Positions 7,402 to 14,636 of a stretch of 64,000 bases of DNA are shown here, piece by piece (position 1 is the stretch's first letter; each line of letters opens with the position of its first letter). The position numbers were made by a program, and so were the translations under genes. Below the pieces are notes generated by a model. It saw only the letters and a list, made by a program, of their open reading frames with translations, was not told the origin of the DNA and did not search any database. Location: positions 62,001 to 126,000 of the IMG/VR virus record IMGVR_UViG_3300025789_001072. One strand, written 5' to 3'. The DNA comes from a virus.

Positions 7402-8564
7402 TATAGAATCTTCCCCCAACTATTTTGACCAAGACATCTGTATATAGCCGTGCCATCACGCATGACAGCAATTTCGCCAGGTTCGCCAACTTGTTCTGGA
7501 ATACGATCTACAACATTTATTAACAACCCATTGAAACGTAATGGACCATTAATTTCTATTTTACCATCATTCTTTAATTTTAATTGGTTCTGATTATTTG
7601 TTCCAAGTATTAAATCAGTTGCACGGGTAGAACCAGCATACATTGTGCGTGGACTATGCTTTACTAGAGTGAATTCAGCATCTTCGTCCCATACCGATAA
7701 CGCACCAGCAGCACTTTCTGTATTGATACCAACCTTATTATTGGTAACTACCAGTGTTTCATGAATAATGGCTTGACCTTCAACACTCAATTCTTGTAGA
7801 TTTCCCAAACGACGTATGTTGCTGTTGATAATTTGTGGACCAAGTGTATCGTTACTCAATATTAATCTATCGCCATATACAACGTTGCGACCTGAAATAT
7901 CAATATCTTTCTTATTGCTTTGTGCAGTATAAACTGCAGCAGTTTCATCTGCAATGTTTTTTACAAATGTATCCAATCCAGCAATATGGAAATTTCCATC
8001 TACTGTGATATTTTTGAAGAATGCATTATCATCAATCAACAAGTTTTCAGCAGTAATGTTATTGGTTGTAACAATGCCATCATCAGTCACGACAAGTTGG
8101 GTTTTGCTTGCAGTATCGCTAATGCCCCTACTATTAAATTGTGGTATGATACCACTATCTAACTTTGCTGCTGGTAACTGTGCACCATCAAGATTTAAAC
8201 TGACGAATGGTATACTGCTATCTGGAAACTTAAATGTTGAGATTGCGCCATTTGCTGCTGCTTCTGCCTTGGTGTTTACAATACTTGTGATATCAAGCGT
8301 TCCTAGCAATTCACCAACTTTATTATGTCCAAGTGTCAGTAATTGGTCAGCAAGTATGTTGTTAACGAGTGCAGTGACTTCGCTCTCTAAATCACGTTTA
8401 TCTACAATTTGTGAGAATATCTTGCCTGTTAAATTGATAATAACATTGCTCACTTGCTTTTGTAAGTGTTCTGCAATGATTTCATCTAGGTTAATATTTT
8501 GAATATGCGACTCAATGCTTGCACGAACTGTGGCAGCAATTGTTTCTTCGATCTTTAAGTCCAC
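7401..8564 (-). CDS. virion structural protein, tail-fibre-like
   Basis: 387 aa. Residues 1-100 are helical/coiled-coil (DLESEVTALVNNILADQ). The middle and C-terminus have fibre-like beta repeats (GNFHIAGL, LQELSVEGQAIIHE, VGINTESAAGALSVWDED, KIEINGPLRFNG) typical of phage fibre or adhesin proteins. GTG start at 8564 with AAAGGAACAGGC upstream. First structural gene of an operon leading into the carbamoyltransferase. Exact position in the virion is not readable. Confidence 0.65.
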   Translation of the reverse strand: MDLKIEETIAATVRASIESHIQNINLDEIIAEHLQKQVSNVIINLTGKIFSQIVDKRDLESEVTALVNNILADQLLTLGHNKVGELLGTLDITSIVNTKAEAAANGAISTFKFPDSSIPFVSLNLDGAQLPAAKLDSGIIPQFNSRGISDTASKTQLVVTDDGIVTTNNITAENLLIDDNAFFKNITVDGNFHIAGLDTFVKNIADETAAVYTAQSNKKDIDISGRNVVYGDRLILSNDTLGPQIINSNIRRLGNLQELSVEGQAIIHETLVVTNNKVGINTESAAGALSVWDEDAEFTLVKHSPRTMYAGSTRATDLILGTNNQNQLKLKNDGKIEINGPLRFNGLLINVVDRIPEQVGEPGEIAVMRDGTAIYRCLGQNSWGKIL

Positions 8565-8575
8565 GCCTGTTCCTT

Positions 8576-9271
8576 TTAAACAAAACGCACCGTGATGATG
8601 TGTTCATAGTTTCTTTTATAAAAACCACGATATAACAGATTCTTCTGTATCACATATTGTGTGCCTTGTAAGTCGCTGCAGTATTTTGCCAATTGTTTAA
8701 AATACATAGTGCGGCGAGGCGTTGGTCCTAGAACTGTTAAATCATTGTGGTTTTCTATAAAGTATATATAGTTTTCCCAGTTCTGCTTATTATTTCTGTC
8801 TAAAATATTTTCTTCAACAATAATAATGTTATTGCTGTTAGAAGCATCTACTTGACTGCGCTTATGCGGAGCATTGTTTTTATAATCTTGTAGCGTTGTA
8901 ATAAGATATCCACTCAAAACTTTTTTAATTTCGTCAAGCAAATCACGTTGTTCAATTTCACTGTCAGCATAGGTAAAGTATTCGTCAAGTGCAAGGCAAA
9001 CATCTACTGTGCCTACATCTGCAAGACTATCTACAAATTCGCTTTTACTTTGCCATGAATACTTGAGGCTTTGATCTGCGACGACTACGCAGTCATAGTG
9101 TTGTTCAAGCAACAACACGATTGGATTAAATGTTGGGAATAGTATTCTTTTTGGTTTAATACCAATATTAGTAAAAAGTTTATCAATTATCTCAAATTTG
9201 GCTTGAGCAATATCAAGCCACTTACTAATCTCTGCAATTTGTTGTGTTTTTGCCCAATAATCATTTAACAA
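8576..9271 (-). CDS. conserved hypothetical protein, 231 aa
   Basis: Starts at TTG 9271. Alternating helices and strands (KRILFPTFNPIVLLLEQHYDCVVVAD...VDVCLALDEYFTY) suggest a Rossmann-type fold, perhaps a degenerate methyltransferase, but no clear SAM motif is visible. The C-terminal part (LGPTPRRTMYFKQLAKYCSDL) looks conserved in T4-type phages. It precedes the fibre-like gene by 11 nt and a strong hairpin separates it from the upstream gene. Confidence 0.55.
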   Translation of the reverse strand: MLNDYWAKTQQIAEISKWLDIAQAKFEIIDKLFTNIGIKPKRILFPTFNPIVLLLEQHYDCVVVADQSLKYSWQSKSEFVDSLADVGTVDVCLALDEYFTYADSEIEQRDLLDEIKKVLSGYLITTLQDYKNNAPHKRSQVDASNSNNIIIVEENILDRNNKQNWENYIYFIENHNDLTVLGPTPRRTMYFKQLAKYCSDLQGTQYVIQKNLLYRGFYKRNYEHIITVRFV

Positions 9272-9273
9272 AA

Positions 9274-9310
9274 CATAAACTCCCCTAATTTATATTTAGG
9301 GGAGTTTATG
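9274..9310 (-). terminator. perfect 15-bp hairpin, terminator or leader structure
   Basis: CATAAACTCCCCTAA pairs perfectly with TTAGGGGAGTTTATG around a 7-nt A/T loop. It lies between the stop of the 65-aa gene (9315) and the TTG start of the 231-aa gene (9271). There is no clear T-run, so it may be a processing or attenuation hairpin. Confidence 0.65.
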
Positions 9311-9314
9311 ACAT

Positions 9315-9512
9315 TTACTTGATTAGGATGCCAAGTTCCCTCAAGTCTTCATATAGAGTATGGTCATTTGGAATGGTTTCGGTTCTACCTTCCTTGACAT
9401 TCTTGACAATCTTCTCAATGTCACCGGCAGGCAAGTCTGTACAACGCTTGAACGCAGCACGAACTTTTGACCACTCTGGCTTATCTTTATATCCCATGAT
9501 TAACATTGTCAT
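9315..9512 (-). CDS. small hypothetical protein, 65 aa
   Basis: Charged soluble protein (YKDKPEWSKVRAAFKRC...). No membrane segment. A consensus-like sigma70 promoter at 9536-9564 drives it with a short leader containing AGAGAG. A typical early host-takeover gene by position and size, but the family is not recognised. Confidence 0.6.
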   Translation of the reverse strand: MTMLIMGYKDKPEWSKVRAAFKRCTDLPAGDIEKIVKNVKEGRTETIPNDHTLYEDLRELGILIK

Positions 9513-9535
9513 AACTCTCTTCTGTTTATTCTCTT

Positions 9536-9564
9536 AATATACTATATAGTTTGCGGGTTGTCAA
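9536..9564 (-). promoter_or_regulatory. sigma70-type promoter
   Basis: TTGACA at 9559-9564, exact 17-nt spacer, TATATT at 9536-9541, about 25 nt before the ATG of the 65-aa gene. It lies right beside the 3' strand of the structured RNA element. Confidence 0.8.
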
Positions 9565-9567
9565 TAG

Positions 9568-9771
9568 TTTTTTAACGGGTGGGTTGCTATCCCCACGATG
9601 GTTTTAGGCTGGTCTACCATTTCGGGTTTCGTTTGTCTGACACAACTACCATTACCTTAAACAGGTCTCTCACCTGTGCAGTCCACTGATATTGGTATGC
9701 ATCCCTCACAGATGGTTTTTAGTTATACTCGCTCCAACCTTTTAGCACAGCCGTGCCGCCGTTAAAAATTG
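9568..9771 (-). ncRNA. structured RNA candidate (~200 nt, family unknown)
   Basis: A non-coding stretch closed by a perfect 10-bp long-range stem: TTTTTAACGG at its 5' end (minus strand) and CCGTTAAAAA at its 3' end. Internal helices include GCACggctGTGC, ACAGGTgagagACCTGT, TTGTgtcagACAA and GTGGGgatagcaaCCCAC. An internal duplication is visible: AAAACCATC-GTG-GGGAT-GC occurs twice about 115 nt apart, each preceded at some distance by TGGTAG. No tRNA, tmRNA, 6S, RNase P or known riboswitch signature was found. Strand is inferred from neighbouring genes. Confidence 0.55.
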
Positions 9772-10581
9772 TTATGTCCATAAACCTTTTCTTATACGAA
9801 CAACAAGCATCAACATAGCAGTATCTTCTGCATCATATGCTGCTTCAATGTCATGCGTCTTATCTAATGCCACACGACCACGTGAACGTTCTTCTGGAGT
9901 TTCTTGGTCACGACTTTCAAAAATATGGTCATCTCCATACTTGTCACGCATATCATCACAATACTGGCTCCAACCACTTGCATCATGTGGGTCAGGACGC
10001 TTTGGACGATCAAACTTCCACCAGATATAAAGTTTCATTACATCCATAGCACGTTGTGCTTGGTCAGTAAGTTCGCCAAACTTTGCATCGCTTGGTTCCA
10101 TGCCCCATGATTCATCGTAAAACAATCCCATTTCCCATTTTAGGGATGCTAAACCAAGTTCAGGGCAACGACCGCTCTTCCACACAGCAGTCTTGCTTGC
10201 CTCAGTGTTTAACCAACGACTTTTCCATGCTGCTTCTTTTTCAACATAGTCAACAATACCTTGCATGATGCCATGAAGAATACGCTCATCTAAATCATGA
10301 TATTCGCCAACAGGCAATCCTGTTGGAAGAACATGGGTTTGACGCCAGAAACGATTGCGCAGATAATAACGAACATTGTCAATATGACCAACCGTATTGC
10401 GATCAATCTTATCTACGATACGAGGAAAGGTTTCAGTTACCCAATAGCCGATAGGATGTGCGGCTTTAGTCTCACGCTTCCACACTGACCAAGCACCCCA
10501 TTCAAGAGCCACTGGTTTTTCAATCTTAAATTTTTTACGAAGCCAATAGACTATTTTAGTTTCTGACCAATAACGTGACAT
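9772..10581 (-). CDS. conserved hypothetical phage protein, 269 aa
   Basis: Trp-, Arg- and Asp-rich soluble protein with no membrane segment; acidic C-terminal third. No catalytic motif recognised. ATG follows AAGGATATGTC. It lies directly downstream of tRNA-Thr, so tRNA processing probably releases the 5' end of its mRNA. Its stop is immediately followed by the structured RNA candidate. Confidence 0.55.
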   Translation of the reverse strand: MSRYWSETKIVYWLRKKFKIEKPVALEWGAWSVWKRETKAAHPIGYWVTETFPRIVDKIDRNTVGHIDNVRYYLRNRFWRQTHVLPTGLPVGEYHDLDERILHGIMQGIVDYVEKEAAWKSRWLNTEASKTAVWKSGRCPELGLASLKWEMGLFYDESWGMEPSDAKFGELTDQAQRAMDVMKLYIWWKFDRPKRPDPHDASGWSQYCDDMRDKYGDDHIFESRDQETPEERSRGRVALDKTHDIEAAYDAEDTAMLMLVVRIRKGLWT

Positions 10582-10598
10582 GACATATCCTTGAAAAA

Positions 10599-10672
10599 TG
10601 GTGCTCCCACCTAGAATCGAACTAGGAATTGAGGTTTACAAAACCACTGTTATACCACTTAACTATAAGAGC
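10599..10672 (-). tRNA. tRNA-Thr(UGU)
   Basis: Cloverleaf read on the minus strand: acceptor GCTCTTA/TGGGAGC (7 bp with two G-U), anticodon loop TTTGTAA with anticodon TGT, T-arm CCTAG-TTCGATT-CTAGG, discriminator A and encoded CCA. One mismatch in the anticodon stem. It lies 1 nt downstream of the 119-aa gene, hence cotranscribed. It reads ACA codons, which are frequent in AT-rich phage genes. Confidence 0.9.
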
Positions 10673-10673
10673 G

Positions 10674-11033
10674 TTATTCTTTAGGAACGGTGTGCTTTAC
10701 GCCATCCCATATTCTATTTACTTTAGCAGATTCTACACAAAAGTCAATAACTAAATTATAAAATTCGTCTAATTCACCACCAAATTGTCCAAGCAACATG
10801 GTAACAAGTTCTTGTGTTTTTTGCCAATCACCACTCTTATAAGCAGCAATCATCTCTACGTGAAGTTCACGCATAAATGAAAGCGTGGTAATATCTTGAA
10901 CATTAGTAATTTCAACGACTGCAAATAGTTTTATTGGTTTTTCTAAACCAGGTTGCATAATAGTATCTAACTCTAGTACTGTGTATTTTTCAGCAAGTTG
11001 TTGGGCTAATTTTTCATCAAAAATAATATTCAT
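10674..11033 (-). CDS. conserved hypothetical protein, 119 aa
   Basis: Small acidic helical protein (ALEKPIKLFAVVEI-type strand then helices). No known motif. A late-like TATAAATC octamer lies 48 nt upstream at 11081-11088. Its stop abuts tRNA-Thr, so gene and tRNA share a transcript. Confidence 0.55.
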   Translation of the reverse strand: MNIIFDEKLAQQLAEKYTVLELDTIMQPGLEKPIKLFAVVEITNVQDITTLSFMRELHVEMIAAYKSGDWQKTQELVTMLLGQFGGELDEFYNLVIDFCVESAKVNRIWDGVKHTVPKE

Positions 11034-11080
11034 AACATTATATAGGCTAATTATTATTGGAATATAAAAAAATGCAGTTT

Positions 11081-11088
11081 GATTTATA
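11081..11088 (-). promoter_or_regulatory. late-like octamer TATAAATC within a 15-nt repeat
   Basis: ATGACAATATAAATC on the minus strand at 11081-11095; the identical 15 nt recurs at 12246-12260 before the radical SAM gene. It resembles T4 late TATAAATA and sits 48 nt upstream of a start codon. Confidence 0.45.
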
Positions 11089-11096
11089 TTGTCATA

Positions 11097-12212
11097 TTAT
11101 GATTGAGTATCAAACAAGTAATTTGCAAACTCTTCTGGAAAAAGTAAATGACTATGGGTATTTCTAAACCTATCAAGCGTTTTTAACTTGGATGCACACT
11201 CTTTTAATACATTACTGTCACCATTTCTATTCAATTTGTTAATTACGCTAATAAAATTTAAATTTTTTCCTATAGTTGTTATTATTTGGTTTTTAAAATT
11301 TTCAGGTAAATTCTTAATGTTATAATAATTTGGTTCTTCAAGAAAATTAAAATTTACTTTTTTTGTTAAATCTTTCCTTAAAGAATGAAAATCTTTTTCT
11401 ATATTGAAAATATTCAGTATACTAACTGTATAATTAATTGATATAATAATATTACTAAATTTTTTTACATTATTGATATTATTTAAAATATCTACCCATT
11501 TTGCTGGCCATCTAATTATTTCAAAATTCTCTTCAACACCATCAATACTAAATTGAATATCAACTAACTTAAATGTACTCAATTGTACTAATAATGTGTC
11601 ATCAAAAATTGTTCCATTAGTATAAAAATTTAAAGTTATATTTTTAGAAAAGTTTTTTTCGACTAACCAAGATAAAATATTTTTTAATTTTTTAGAATAA
11701 AATGGTTCGCCACCATATAGCACAAGTGTTTCTACATTTTCCCAAAGTTTTTCATCTAATAACCAATCATAATTGTCTTGTTTATTTTTTTTAACAATAG
11801 GTTTATTATACATTCTTGCATCTTCACTTGCCCATCTACTACTTGAATTAGCATCGCAAGTAATACATGCAATATTGCATACATTATCTAATCGCAATTC
11901 TAAATGTTTTAAGACAAATTTATTATTAGATATAATACTTTGATCAGGTTTATGAAAATATTCTAATCTATGACTGGTTGAATTTAATTCTTCAACTTTT
12001 TTACAATGTTCACATCCACTCGACCATTGATTTTTTAAATTATCTTCTCTAATGGTTTGATGAAAATCTTCTATGTTATTATATTTTGTATTTTTATTAA
12101 AATAACAACATGGTCTATAAATCTTGTTATCTATATCAATATATAGTTCAGTAAACGCACGGAAACATAGAATATTTTCAAATTTGTTCATATATTTAAT
12201 TATCATGATCAC
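11097..12212 (-). CDS. radical SAM protein (enzyme 1)
   Basis: Cluster motif CNIACITC (CxxxCxxC) near residue 112-119, followed by YGGEPF and FYTNGT, typical of the SAM-binding strands. Extra cysteines (RPCC near the N-terminus and CEHCKK) suggest an additional metal or cluster site. MNKFENIL eight residues in is an alternative start; no clear Shine-Dalgarno for either. Very AT-rich compared with its neighbours. Substrate unknown; peptide or glycan modification is possible. Confidence 0.75.
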   Translation of the reverse strand: MIMIIKYMNKFENILCFRAFTELYIDIDNKIYRPCCYFNKNTKYNNIEDFHQTIREDNLKNQWSSGCEHCKKVEELNSTSHRLEYFHKPDQSIISNNKFVLKHLELRLDNVCNIACITCDANSSSRWASEDARMYNKPIVKKNKQDNYDWLLDEKLWENVETLVLYGGEPFYSKKLKNILSWLVEKNFSKNITLNFYTNGTIFDDTLLVQLSTFKLVDIQFSIDGVEENFEIIRWPAKWVDILNNINNVKKFSNIIISINYTVSILNIFNIEKDFHSLRKDLTKKVNFNFLEEPNYYNIKNLPENFKNQIITTIGKNLNFISVINKLNRNGDSNVLKECASKLKTLDRFRNTHSHLLFPEEFANYLFDTQS

Positions 12213-12245
12213 ATAATTCTTAAATAAAATTAAAAAAAATTATCA

Positions 12246-12253
12246 GATTTATA
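12246..12253 (-). promoter_or_regulatory. late-like octamer TATAAATC upstream of radical SAM gene
   Basis: Second copy of the 15-nt sequence found at 11081-11095, 34 nt before the longest radical SAM start. It lies in the divergent gap between the radical SAM gene and the plus-strand phosphoesterase. Confidence 0.45.
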
Positions 12254-12301
12254 TTGTCATAGTAAATACTTTTATGATAAAAAAATTGAAATTAATGCAT
12301 A

Positions 12302-13078
12302 ATGCATTTTGATTTATACAGTGATTTACATGATAATTGGTGGTCTAAGGATAAGTTATTAAACTATCGTGGGCTAGGAACTAGTCTTGTGGCAGTTGTT
12401 GCTGGTGATATTAGCAGTGATTGGGATTACACCTATGCTACGCTAGTTGAGATAGCACGTTGTTATCGTCATGTTATTTTCGTAGACGGTAATCATGAGC
12501 ATAACCATCAAATGGATATTGAGGCTAACTGCGCTGCATTTCAAGCAAAGTTGCGTAATCATAGTAACATAACCTATTTGTATAGATCATGTCTTGTGCT
12601 TGATGATACTGCTTTTGTTGGATGCAATGGTTGGTGGACATTTGATTTTTGCCAACCAGAAATTAGCACGGCAGATTGTTGGAATAACTTAATTGACTCA
12701 ACCTATAGTGAGAAATTGTTAAGCGAAATATTCATCACTGCCAAGATGGATGCCAAGATACTGTATGAACAAATAGAAACATTCAATGATGATCCACGAA
12801 TTAATAACATAGTAGTAGTTACACATACTGCACCACTACATAAATTCAGATACATCAATCCAGATATGCCACAATATCATATGGGACGCACCGGCAATAG
12901 TCTAATGAACTTATCACTCAATGCCAACACCAATAAAAAGATAAGCACATGGTGCTTTGGTCATGTGCATACCGCATACGATGAAGTAATTGACGGTATC
13001 AGATATGTTTGCAACCCACGTGGACGTGAGGAAGAAAATATCGGTACAGTATATTTCCCAAAACTTATTGAAGTTTAA
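12302..13078 (+). CDS. metallophosphoesterase
   Basis: Calcineurin-like phosphoesterase, 258 aa. All five motif blocks are visible: YSDLH, AGDIS, DGNHE, VTHTAP and GHVHTAYDE, followed by NPRGREE. These hold the two-metal site. Likely cytosolic; substrate could be a nucleotide, RNA end or phosphoprotein. One of the few plus-strand genes, divergent from the radical SAM gene and convergent with clpS (4-nt overlap of ends). Confidence 0.85.
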   Translation: MHFDLYSDLHDNWWSKDKLLNYRGLGTSLVAVVAGDISSDWDYTYATLVEIARCYRHVIFVDGNHEHNHQMDIEANCAAFQAKLRNHSNITYLYRSCLVLDDTAFVGCNGWWTFDFCQPEISTADCWNNLIDSTYSEKLLSEIFITAKMDAKILYEQIETFNDDPRINNIVVVTHTAPLHKFRYINPDMPQYHMGRTGNSLMNLSLNANTNKKISTWCFGHVHTAYDEVIDGIRYVCNPRGREEENIGTVYFPKLIEV

Positions 13079-13398
13079 GCAACAGGTTCAAGTTTTACAT
13101 TAAGTGGAAAACTGTTTGTACGAGCAAGTAACGTTGCTTCTACTGCTTTGCTTTCTGCAATTTCAAATGGTAAAACTGCAACAGCAGCCTGTCCTTGCTC
13201 ATGAATCTTTATGGTCAAGTCTGTTGCGCTATCTTCATTATGATCAAATATTTCCATAAGAACCGCCATAACAAATTGTACGGTAGTTATATCGTCGTTC
13301 ATAAAGACAACTTGAAAACTTGGCGGCGGCGTAAGATCAATGCGTGGTGCAATCTTAACTTTGGTTGTTGTTGCGGTGTCTGTGCTCATTTTGCTCAT
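13075..13398 (-). CDS. clpS: ClpS, Clp protease adaptor
   Basis: 107 aa, the same length class as bacterial ClpS. Host ClpS delivers N-degron substrates to ClpAP. Conserved residues: N34-D35-D36-x-T38, H66 in KIHEQG and the AESK helix; numbering coincides with E. coli. The gatekeeper Met40 of E. coli is Val here, which could change N-degron preference. Start at 13398 chosen; MSTDT three codons in is possible. It shares the region with hsp20 upstream, separated by a hairpin. Confidence 0.9.
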   Translation of the reverse strand: MSKMSTDTATTTKVKIAPRIDLTPPPSFQVVFMNDDITTVQFVMAVLMEIFDHNEDSATDLTIKIHEQGQAAVAVLPFEIAESKAVEATLLARTNSFPLNVKLEPVA

Positions 13399-13410
13399 CT
13401 TCTATTATTT

Positions 13411-13436
13411 ACACGGCGGGACAATTCCCGCCGTGT
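13411..13436. terminator. GC-rich 10-bp hairpin between hsp20 and clpS
   Basis: ACACGGCGGG pairs with CCCGCCGTGT around a 6-nt loop. On the plus strand a short T-run follows; on the minus strand none does. It may terminate plus-strand read-through or attenuate hsp20-clpS transcripts. Confidence 0.55.
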
Positions 13437-13451
13437 TTTGTTGCTATTATA

Positions 13452-13889
13452 TTACTTGGTTACTGGAATTTTCTTTGGCTTCTTTTCGTCTGGAACAACA
13501 TGTTCTAGTGATACGATAAGCAAGCCATTCTTAACCTTTGCAGCATTTACCACAACATCGTCACTTAGTGAGAATGTGCGAATAAACTTGCGAGCAGCAA
13601 TGCCACGGTGAAGATACTCATTGGTATCCTCGTCGGTGTTTTCGCCAGTGATAACCAATTGATTATCAGTTAGGGTGATATCAATATCTTTTTCAGAAAA
13701 ACCACTTACGGCAATCTGAATTTCATAATTGGTTTCATCGTTGCGGATGATATTGTATGGTGGATAATTCTGTTGAACATTGATAGTGTTTACACGCAGC
13801 ATATCATCTAGGATACGATCAAACCCAATAGTGGTACGGTGAAGGTTATCAAATAATTTTTGGTCAAAGACCTGTAGAAGGTTACTCAT
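13452..13889 (-). CDS. small heat-shock protein (Hsp20/alpha-crystallin)
   Basis: 145 aa with an alpha-crystallin domain: PPYNIIRNDETNYEIQIAVSGFS, the DIDITL and QLVITG strands, the FIRTFSLSD block and a C-terminal IPV motif (KKIPVTK). Holdase chaperone for unfolding proteins, a known auxiliary gene of T4-type marine phages. AAAGGAG ribosome site. Own sigma70 promoter and a strong 9-bp hairpin at the 5' end of the predicted transcript. Confidence 0.92.
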   Translation of the reverse strand: MSNLLQVFDQKLFDNLHRTTIGFDRILDDMLRVNTINVQQNYPPYNIIRNDETNYEIQIAVSGFSEKDIDITLTDNQLVITGENTDEDTNEYLHRGIAARKFIRTFSLSDDVVVNAAKVKNGLLIVSLEHVVPDEKKPKKIPVTK

Positions 13890-13919
13890 GCTTGTTTCTC
13901 CTTTTTAAAGCGAGTATAC

Positions 13920-13950
13920 TGTAGACGACCCATCATTGGCATCGTCTACA
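13920..13950 (-). promoter_or_regulatory. 5'-leader hairpin of hsp20
   Basis: TGTAGACGA and TCGTCTACA form a perfect 9-bp stem with a 13-nt loop at the start of the predicted mRNA. It does not include the ribosome site. It may stabilise the message or take part in thermal control. Confidence 0.6.
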
Positions 13951-13952
13951 TA

Positions 13953-13981
13953 TATTTAGTAATTCACACATCATTTGTCAA
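13953..13981 (-). promoter_or_regulatory. sigma70-type promoter of hsp20
   Basis: TTGACA at 13976-13981, 17-nt spacer, TAAATA at 13953-13958. The HNH gene's stop codon lies within the spacer, so the promoter overlaps the end of the homing endonuclease gene. Confidence 0.7.
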
Positions 13982-14578
13982 GGGTTTATTTTGAATTATT
14001 TTTTTACAAAGATTTATAAAATAATCTTGCATAAAATTAGCTTTCATATGATTTATATCTTTATGCACAATTTGTATGTTACTTGTTTTATATCCAATAG
14101 AATTATTAATTCTATCAATAGATGCTGTTCTATTATGGAAATCAATTTCTAATCCTGACAACGCACACTTTTTATTCTGTTTAATATAAAGATTCCAAAC
14201 ATCTTGCATCGTTATTTCAAAGACATAATTTCTATCTTTTGCTTGTTTTTGTATTCGTGCCCAATATGTGCCAGTAATTTGTTCATAGCCTTTAAAATTA
14301 TTTGGTCTTGGATTTTTCTTGCATCCACAATTTCTTACACCGTCTCTTCTTGATATTTGATTAGCAGTTCTTTCAATAAGATTTCCGCACACACATTCAC
14401 ATATCCACTTTGCAGGTTTAATACCTATTTCGGTCAATCTTTCCTTAACAATTAAATCACCAACTCTATATCCAATATCAATTTTTGCATTTACGGGTTT
14501 TAATCCTTTAACTTTTTTTCCATTTTGTCTGCTTCTTTCTTTGTGCAGTTCGCTTCTTTCAAATATTCCTTTTGGCAT
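13964..14578 (-). CDS. HNH homing endonuclease (free-standing)
   Basis: 204 aa. N-terminal basic region and a small Cys cluster (CECVCG, CGCKK) that may bind zinc; C-terminal HNH core CALSGLEI...ASIDRIN...YKTSNIQIVH..IN. This is the usual phage-type HNH nuclease that spreads its own gene. It sits between guaC and hsp20. A hairpin with a late promoter in its loop lies directly before its ribosome site, matching the control seen in T4 I-TevI. Confidence 0.9.
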   Translation of the reverse strand: MPKGIFERSELHKERSRQNGKKVKGLKPVNAKIDIGYRVGDLIVKERLTEIGIKPAKWICECVCGNLIERTANQISRRDGVRNCGCKKNPRPNNFKGYEQITGTYWARIQKQAKDRNYVFEITMQDVWNLYIKQNKKCALSGLEIDFHNRTASIDRINNSIGYKTSNIQIVHKDINHMKANFMQDYFINLCKKIIQNKPLTNDV

Positions 14579-14588
14579 TTTTATTTCC

Positions 14589-14634
14589 TTTTAGGTGGTG
14601 TGTATTATATTTATTTATCACACACCACCTAAAA
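14589..14634 (-). promoter_or_regulatory. hairpin with internal late promoter controlling HNH gene
   Basis: Perfect 15-bp arms TTTTAGGTGGTGTGT / ACACACCACCTAAAA. The 16-nt loop contains AATAAATA (14608-14615), a late-type octamer. The 3' arm touches the AAAAGGAA ribosome site. Read-through transcripts would fold and block translation; late transcripts starting in the loop would lack the 5' arm. It can also end guaC transcripts. Confidence 0.7.
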
Positions 14635-14636
14635 TA

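Noticed and set aside
7954-8502. 182-aa plus-strand frame
   Set aside because: Antisense shadow of the fibre-like gene; no ribosome site.
9568-9771. 6S RNA, RNase P RNA or SAM-II riboswitch at this locus
   Set aside because: Only a short GCTAAAAGG string recalls SAM-II; the other conserved elements of all three are missing.
13195-13611. 138-aa plus-strand frame across clpS and hsp20
   Set aside because: Runs antisense through two certain genes and a hairpin.
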